From Thalassomonas actiniarum (GTDB taxonomy: Bacteria; Pseudomonadota; Gammaproteobacteria; Enterobacterales; Alteromonadaceae): a DNA stretch of 64,000 nt. The stretch is from contig NZ_CP059735.1 of the NCBI RefSeq assembly GCF_000948975.2, positions 3,100,001 to 3,164,000 on the forward strand. The letters are read 5' to 3'. Below are positions 54,899-64,000 of this stretch, in pieces; the stretch's first letter is position 1; the number at the start of each line of letters is the position of its first letter. The notes beneath the pieces were generated by a model that worked only from the letters and a program-made list of their open reading frames with translations, was not told the DNA's origin and made no database searches. Both the position numbers and the translations under genes were made by a program.

Positions 54899-56119
54899 TC
54901 AGGAGATAATACCGGCCTCAAACAGCTGATCTATTTGGCTTTGGCTATAACCCAGCTCTTGCGAGAGTAATTGCCGGGTATGCTGGCCCAAATTCGGTGA
55001 GGCGCTTTTATACTTTAACGGTGTTTGCGATAGGTTTATCGGTGAGGCGACGGTTTTGATCAAGTCACCGTTTTCATCCGGCACCTGTTTGATCATTTTC
55101 CTGTGTTTGATCTGCGGATGATTAACGACCTGTGCCAGGGTATTCACGGCGCCGCAGGGCACCGCGATTTGTTCCAGCTCGTTAACCCACCAGGCGGTAG
55201 TGTGCCTGGCAAGTTTTTGCGCAATGATGGGGATAAGTTGCTTACGGTTTAACACCCGGACAGCATTGGTGCTGAACCGGCCAGAATCAGCCAGCTCGGC
55301 GCAACCGGCCAGGCGGCAAAATTTCTCAAATTGCTGGTCATTGCCTATTGCCAGGATCAGGTTGCCGTCTTGGGTGGCAAATGTCTGGTAGGGCACGATA
55401 TTGGGATGGCCGTTGCCCAGTCTTTGCGGGTTTTCACCGGTGGCAAGATAATTCATGCCCTGGTTGGCTAAAATGGCCAGCTGGACATCGAGCAGGGAAA
55501 TATCTATGTATTGGCCGTGTCCTTTGTTGGTTGAATACCTGGCGAGCAGGGCCGCGAGAATGGCGTTGCAGCTATATAAACCGGTGGCGATATCCACCAG
55601 GGCGACCCCTACTTTCATCGGCGCACCGTCCGGCTCTCCGGTCAGGCTCATCAGGCCGCCTTCACCCTGGATCATGGCATCATAACCGGCTTTATGGGCG
55701 CTGGGGCCATCCTGGCCAAAGCCCGTGATGGAGCAATAAACCAATTTGGGATTAAGCGCCTTGAGGCTGGCATAATCCAGGCCGTATTGTTTCAAACCGC
55801 CGACTTTATAGTTTTCGATCACAACATCCGCCTGCAGGATCAGTGCTTTAAGGAGCTGCTGGCCCTGTGTTGTGGTGATATCGACGGCTATCGATTGCTT
55901 ATTGCGGTTGGCGCAATGAAAATAAGCGGCATTTGCTGAAGTTTTATTGGCGGCAGGGGTGATAAACGGCGGGCCCCATAAGCGGGTATCATCGCCTTTG
56001 CCCGGACGTTCCACCTTGATCACCTGGGCTCCCATATCCGCCAGCATCTGCGAGGCCCAGGGACCGGCTAAAATACGGCTTAAATCGATAACTTTGATGT
56101 TATCCAGCGCTCCCGTCAT
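54899..56119 (-). CDS. class III CoA transferase (CaiB/BaiF family)
   Basis: 406 residues from the ATG at 56119 with GAGAGG upstream; an upstream frame to 56215 adds 32 residues of unlikely sequence. The start MTGALDNIKVIDLSRILAGPWASQMLADMGAQVIKVE and the catalytic Asp in KAGYDAMIQGEGGLMSLTGEPDG are typical. Enzymes of this family move CoA between carboxylic acids. The actual acids cannot be read from the sequence; glutarate or succinate-type partners are common guesses. Confidence 0.9.
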   Translation of the reverse strand: MTGALDNIKVIDLSRILAGPWASQMLADMGAQVIKVERPGKGDDTRLWGPPFITPAANKTSANAAYFHCANRNKQSIAVDITTTQGQQLLKALILQADVVIENYKVGGLKQYGLDYASLKALNPKLVYCSITGFGQDGPSAHKAGYDAMIQGEGGLMSLTGEPDGAPMKVGVALVDIATGLYSCNAILAALLARYSTNKGHGQYIDISLLDVQLAILANQGMNYLATGENPQRLGNGHPNIVPYQTFATQDGNLILAIGNDQQFEKFCRLAGCAELADSGRFSTNAVRVLNRKQLIPIIAQKLARHTTAWWVNELEQIAVPCGAVNTLAQVVNHPQIKHRKMIKQVPDENGDLIKTVASPINLSQTPLKYKSASPNLGQHTRQLLSQELGYSQSQIDQLFEAGIIS

Positions 56120-56568
56120 GGGTAAAACCTCTCGTTCATCTTGTTGTACCATAAAGTGATAAATGGATATGGTAATGCAGCTATCAGTAAAGTGGAAATA
56201 TAATAACCTGATCATCCCGGGAATCTGTGAAAAACCTTATACTGACCATTACTTGCCTGGTTTGATGCGGCCGTACCGATGAACGTAGGTTCTATACATG
56301 GGCCATGGGAAATAAAGAGATGGCAAAACAACCGCACAGGAGTGAAAAAAGCTTGAACATGCCGCTGAACGACAAGACGTATCTGAAGGAACCCTGGTTT
56401 TGCCGGCCTACCAGGCCCATTGGCACCTGTTGGCTCGTAACTTTTTGACTTTCAGCCGCTCTGAAGAACGGGAAGCATTGTGATAAAATTGTGATACTTT
56501 CTGTGATTTTTCGTGACTTCATTTAACCATACTTTGTTTTCATCTTTAGCTTAATGTAGAGAGCCGAT
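56120..56568. other. intergenic region between divergent genes
   Basis: About 450 bases. A minus-strand frame (56292-56522) is not convincing. Promoters of the CoA transferase and of the small secreted protein are expected. No repeat is seen. Confidence 0.4.
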
Positions 56569-56919
56569 ATGAAAACATCACTAATTTTATCCACATGTTT
56601 AGCGGTTGTTGTCATAGGAATGTCAATACCCACCTCTGTTGCCGGAGAAAACCAGAAAGGAAGGGGCAACGGTCCCGTTATCTTTGTTGAGTCCCAACAA
56701 TTGTATTTTGATTCCATCGTACTGGCCGATTTGCCGCCGAAAGGGCGTTTCCAGCAATTAATACCGGGTGAAAACGGCTTAAGCACGGAATTTGGTCCCG
56801 GAGATGTCGGCCACCTGGGAGGACGCTGGTGGCTTGATTTAAATGATAATGGCGTGATGGACGGGGCTGACAAGTACTTTCTATGTCCTTTGCTTGGCCC
56901 GGGAAGAATCACCCCTTAA
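56569..56919 (+). CDS. small secreted protein, 116 aa
   Basis: A signal peptide ends near TSVAGENQK, followed by about 90 residues rich in Gly, Pro and aromatic residues. DLNDNGVMDGADKYF looks like a calcium-binding dockerin-like or EF-hand-like loop (D-x-N-x-N/D-G-x-x-D), an inference from spacing. No enzyme motif. It ends just before a strong hairpin terminator. Confidence 0.7.
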   Translation: MKTSLILSTCLAVVVIGMSIPTSVAGENQKGRGNGPVIFVESQQLYFDSIVLADLPPKGRFQQLIPGENGLSTEFGPGDVGHLGGRWWLDLNDNGVMDGADKYFLCPLLGPGRITP

Positions 56920-56932
56920 GGGAAATAAGGTA

Positions 56933-56966
56933 TAAAATTGGCGGTTTGATGACCGCCAATTTTATG
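56933..56966 (+). terminator. terminator after the small secreted protein
   Basis: AAAATTGGCGGT and ACCGCCAATTTT form a perfect 12-bp stem with a six-base loop, the A/T runs allowing termination in both directions. Confidence 0.85.
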
Positions 56967-57302
56967 AGTTTAAATAACCACGACCGCTAATGTGTGACAT
57001 TTTGACAAGCTGAGGACGTCAAGGGCTGTATCACAAAGTGTTACGACCAAAAAGAAAACGCAGGCATGACTTTTGATGAAAGCAGGCTTATTGAAAGAAA
57101 TGCTGTTCATTGGCAGGAGCGCTGCAGCGGTTTAAAGCATGATTTATGTGAGCGACGTTTCTTACCGGAAATATCCCGCTTTGTCCGCCGCCTGTGGTGA
57201 AGGAAGAACCTACCCAGCCAGCCGGATAGTTCATTTGAATTCTTGACTGACACCGAAATGGAAGAACAGTATAAACCGCACCCTTGGCTAAAATACGGTT
57301 TT
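56967..57302. other. intergenic region with an interrupted open frame
   Basis: About 335 bases. From ATG 57066 a plus-strand frame reads 45 codons of protein-like sequence, hits TGA at 57201-57203, then continues open for about 40 more. It may be a decayed gene; see findings. A minus-strand frame at 57088-57306 is unsupported. Confidence 0.35.
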
Positions 57303-57695
57303 TCAATTATCCAGGTGCAGGTTTTTTAAAATCTGGCATTCGCCGACAATATTATTGGGACAGGATGTCGATAAGGCATGCAGCGTCTGTTCAAGCTGGT
57401 TCAGCTCTGAGATGGTGCGCCGGACCTTTTCCAGCTGCTGTTCGATCAGCGAGTCCACTTCGCGGCAGGAGGACGTTTTATCCGATTGCACCTGTATCAG
57501 GGTTTTAATGTCTTCAAGCGGAATTTTCAGTTCGCGGCAGCGCCTGATAAAGATCAAACGTTCAACATCTGCCTGTTGATATTCCCGGTAGCCGTTGGCA
57601 TTGCGACAGGCCAGGGGCAACAGGGCGATATCTTCGTAATAACGTATGGTTTTACTGGCTACCTGGGTTAATTTAGCGAGCTGGCTGATTTTCAA
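57303..57695 (-). CDS. MerR-family divalent-metal-responsive regulator
   Basis: 130 residues from the TTG at 57695 (with AAGGT upstream), which aligns the helix-turn-helix KISQLAKLTQVASKTIRYYE with MerR starts; ATG 57755 would add 20 residues and cross the promoter. A dimer helix follows, with Cys77 (SSCREVDSL), then Cys112 and Cys120 (CPNNIVGEC). A Cys at position 77 is the ZntR/CadR/PbrR pattern for divalent metals, whereas CueR has Ser for copper(I). So it should sense Zn, Cd, Pb or similar. It diverges from the efflux operon and a 19-bp-spacer promoter lies between. Confidence 0.9.
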   Translation of the reverse strand: MKISQLAKLTQVASKTIRYYEDIALLPLACRNANGYREYQQADVERLIFIRRCRELKIPLEDIKTLIQVQSDKTSSCREVDSLIEQQLEKVRRTISELNQLEQTLHALSTSCPNNIVGECQILKNLHLDN

Positions 57696-57700
57696 AAGTC

Positions 57701-57731
57701 TTGACCTTACTGTAACTGGAAGGTTTATGAT
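57701..57731 (+). promoter_or_regulatory. MerR-type promoter with 19-bp spacer
   Basis: -35 TTGACC (57701-57706) and -10 TATGAT (57726-57731) are 19 bp apart, longer than the usual 17, and the dyad ACCTT-N11-AAGGT (57704-57708, 57720-57724) sits between them. This is the hallmark of promoters untwisted by MerR-family activators. It reads toward the efflux genes. Confidence 0.88.
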
Positions 57732-57791
57732 GCAGGGATTAGCAGATGAATTCAAACATTAACGGGTTTTACCTCTTATTTTTTACAACAC

Positions 57792-58148
57792 ATGAGTCGC
57801 TTAGCCTACCTTTTCCAGCCGTTGATCAAATTTATGCCTTGTATTTGGGGTTATTTGCTGGTGGCTGTTCTTAGCCTACAGTCGGCTTTTGCTGTGATAG
57901 ACTTCTGCGATTTTGCTGAGAATGTCAGTCAGGTGAAGGCTGAACCGCTGGATATCCCGGGGCAGGAAGCTGCCCATGAAGATTGTGCCGAATGCAATTG
58001 CCAGTCTTGTCCTTGCTGTTCAAATGTGACCTTTGCTCTGGTGGCATTGTTTCCGCTATTTGATAGTTTTGAACCCTTTATCTCTGCTTTTGAACCGACA
58101 CGGTTTGATAGTCCCTATTATTTGTTGCTGCGCCCCCCGAAAATCTGA
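57792..58148 (+). CDS. small Cys-rich membrane-associated protein of the efflux operon
   Basis: 118 residues. A hydrophobic segment (about 16-34) acts as signal or anchor; then a short acidic stretch leads to a cluster CAECNCQSCPCC (about 66-77), six cysteines, and a second hydrophobic segment follows. It is the first gene after the MerR promoter and precedes czcC. Small Cys-rich proteins of similar position occur in metal-efflux operons and may bind or hand over metal. The family name is unknown to me. Confidence 0.7.
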   Translation: MSRLAYLFQPLIKFMPCIWGYLLVAVLSLQSAFAVIDFCDFAENVSQVKAEPLDIPGQEAAHEDCAECNCQSCPCCSNVTFALVALFPLFDSFEPFISAFEPTRFDSPYYLLLRPPKI

Positions 58149-58234
58149 TCCCAGCGGTTTATTTGTTATTTGATATCGAGTGGTTTATTGAAAGAAACCA
58201 CTATTTTCATTGGATTACGCAGGATAAAACACAG

Positions 58235-59613
58235 ATGTTTTATAGTTTTTATGTGCCTGTTAAAGGTGCAGATTTGCTACGCCCGGCAGCAAAATGTTTA
58301 GCGGCTTTTAGTCTATTGCTGCTAAGCGTCTGGGCAAATGCCGAAAACAAGTCACAGGACTTGTCTCAGGGTGAGGTTAAAGAGAGCAGCTTAACCTTGG
58401 CCTCGGCCATTAAACGCACACTCAAAGAACACCCGTCCTTAAAGGTGTTTAACTACCGGAAAATCGCCCTGGAAGGGCAGCAACAAACGCAAGCCTTAAC
58501 GCCGGGTTATGAACTGGGGGTTGAGCTGGAAGACTTTGCCGGAACCGGAAATTTAAGTGGTATTGGCGCTGCCGGTCTCACGGTTTCCTTATCTTCGGTG
58601 CTTGAAATGGGAGACAAGCGCTCTGCACGTCTTGGGGTCGTGAATAACCGTACCTTGGTTAATGAAGCCGAGCGACAGCTTGCCTCGTTAAATTTGCTGG
58701 GGGAGGTTACCCGCAGGTATATAGCTGTGCTTGGTGCACAGGCGCGCGTGCTTTTGGCCAAAGAAGCCAGAGCGCTGGCACAAGAGGCGCAGGGGGAAGT
58801 CGAAAAACGTTTTAACGCCGGTGCAGCCCCCGGGGCAGAAGTTAAACGGGCGAGGGCGGCTGTCGGCAATGCAACCCTGACCGTCTCAGGCGAGCAACAA
58901 AAATTTGAGCAGGCCAAACGTGCCTTAGCCATGATGTGGCAGGAAACCGAGCCATCATTTTCCCGGGTACAGGGGCAGCTCTTCAACTTTTCTGCCGATA
59001 TCGCATTTAGCCGGTTATTCGCCAAAGTGAAACAAAACCCGGCGATTTTGCTATTGGCCGGTGAAGAGCGCTTAAAAGACGCCGAAATACGCTTGGCCCG
59101 CACGCAGGCAAAGGCCGATATCAAATGGTCCGTGGGGGTAAAACAAAACCAAGAACTTAATGATACCGCACTTACTGCAGGTTTTAGCCTGCCGTTATTT
59201 GCCCCTGAGCGTAACCACGGAGCCTTGGTGTCGGCCCGGGCCGGACGCGAACAGGTGCTTGCCCGAAAAGAAACGGCGCTGCTCAAGCTGCACAATCAAC
59301 TCTTTCTGGCCTATTCAAGCAGAAAACAGGCGATTGTTACCGCCAAGAGTTTGCAAAACACCATAATACCCACGCTTAAACAAGCACTTGATGAAACCCA
59401 AGTCGCCTATCAAAGCGGACGCTACAGCTATCTGGATTATATCACGGCAAGACAAGAATTACTGTTTGCCCGCAGGTCTCTGATTGAAGCCGGTATTGCC
59501 GCTTTATCCTATGGTGCGGAGATAGAGCAACTTATCGCTGAGCCGCTGTCTGCCTCTGTAAGCCCGGCCGTATCCGGGCATAGTTTTAAAAACGAATTTC
59601 AAGGATTAACACA

Positions 59614-59617
<4 letters not shown>
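58235..59617 (+). CDS. czcC: outer-membrane channel of RND efflux pump (CzcC-like, TolC family)
   Basis: 460 residues from the ATG at 58235; the TTG at 58163 adds 24 unlikely residues. A signal peptide ends near VWANAEN. Two repeats of long alpha-helices with TolC features, for example RRYIAVLGAQARVLLAKEA and the C-terminal LDETQVAYQSGRYSYLDYITARQELL, form the periplasmic tunnel and barrel. It exports metal with the CzcB-CzcA complex. Its stop overlaps the czcB start (ATGA). Confidence 0.9.
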
Positions 59618-63785
<4,168 letters not shown>

Positions 63786-63800
63786 TCCCGGTTTGGCTAT

Positions 63801-63831
63801 AAAAGCCGCTTAAAATCTTGAGCGGCTTTTC
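63801..63831 (+). terminator. terminator of the efflux operon
   Basis: AAAAGCCGCT and AGCGGCTTTT form a perfect 10-bp stem with a ten-base loop, followed by CCCGG. The A/T ends suit bidirectional termination. No gene start is supported between here and the end of the window. Confidence 0.75.
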
Positions 63832-64000
63832 CCGGCAGAGTATATTTTCGCTTGGCTGAATCGAGTTTTTCATTTTGGCTTCTAAAGGGGAGCAAGGCAT
63901 GGTTTAATCCCATGCTGCCTTAGCGATATGAAGGTAGCAACTTGGGGAAAATGCCCGATGAGTGTAACAGCAAATAAAGATAGTACCGATTGAGAGCTTA

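Noticed and set aside
56292-56522. 76-codon minus-strand frame upstream of the small secreted protein
   Set aside because: No ribosome site or family; overlaps the probable promoter region.
57088-57306. 72-codon minus-strand frame
   Set aside because: Antisense to the interrupted plus-strand frame and lacking support.
63832-64000. Possible gene start at the right edge
   Set aside because: Short frames starting at 63952 and 63958 stop within a dozen codons; no gene supported.

Overview
The window is chromosomal DNA of a free-living marine gammaproteobacterium. The yejK/yejL/yejM trio, the sppA-ansA pair next to ydjA, a divergent bioA/bioBFCD locus, pyrC and asnS are all in the gammaproteobacterial style. 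Moderate GC, many solute-binding-like periplasmic proteins, a MASE1-GGDEF-EAL regulator and a chemoreceptor suggest an Alteromonadales/Colwelliaceae relative such as Thalassotalea, Thalassomonas or Colwellia. The genus is inference from protein style, not from a search.

Layout. 1-4.3 kb: an accessory, partly decayed stretch with a 5'-cut hypothetical gene, a periplasmic binding-like protein, a translationally coupled pair of small genes, and an mrr restriction-gene remnant joined tail-to-tail to a truncated RelE-like/hydrolase gene. 4.4-10.2 kb: a CPBP membrane protease, a DKNYY-repeat protein and a large c-di-GMP enzyme. 10.5-16.6 kb: an intact RADAR anti-phage locus made of a four-helix SLATT/DUF4231-like membrane protein (RdrC candidate), the ATPase RdrA and the adenosine deaminase RdrB. 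It is bounded downstream by a decayed head-to-head lysR/VOC pair. 17.4-22 kb: a ClpP-fold-like lipoprotein, a two-component system, a wrecked binding-protein gene and an intact relative.

22-36.6 kb is mostly core: ansA, sppA, a DoxX protein, a YdjA-type nitroreductase, a chemoreceptor, asnS, then biotin synthesis with bioA divergent from bioB-bioF-bioC-bioD and a candidate BirA operator between them. 36.6-41.8 kb: a tandem pair of binding-like genes, the second broken by an internal deletion, then a three-heme lipoprotein followed by an outer-membrane barrel that carries its own heme motif, and a secreted methyltransferase-like protein. 42.2-47 kb: a small secreted protein, a GST, PepE, an orphan HicB-type regulator preceded by a precise 33-bp tandem repeat array, an arylamine N-acetyltransferase, a DinB protein and tRNA-Pro(GGG). 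47-56.1 kb: yejM-yejL / yejK, pyrC with a two-hairpin leader, a double T-fold pterin-synthase-like protein, an M23 peptidase, another binding-like protein, a hydrolase and a class III CoA transferase. 57.3-63.8 kb: a divalent-metal efflux module in which a MerR-type sensor diverges from a Cys-rich small protein and a CzcC-CzcB-CzcA RND pump, with a textbook 19-bp-spacer MerR promoter between them.

The main functional systems are RADAR defence, biotin synthesis, metal efflux and a putative porin-cytochrome module. The least explained signals are the 33-bp array upstream of hicB, the inverted repeat between the SLATT gene and rdrA, and the small coupled genes at 1.9-2.3 kb. All identifications are by eye from motifs; no database was searched.
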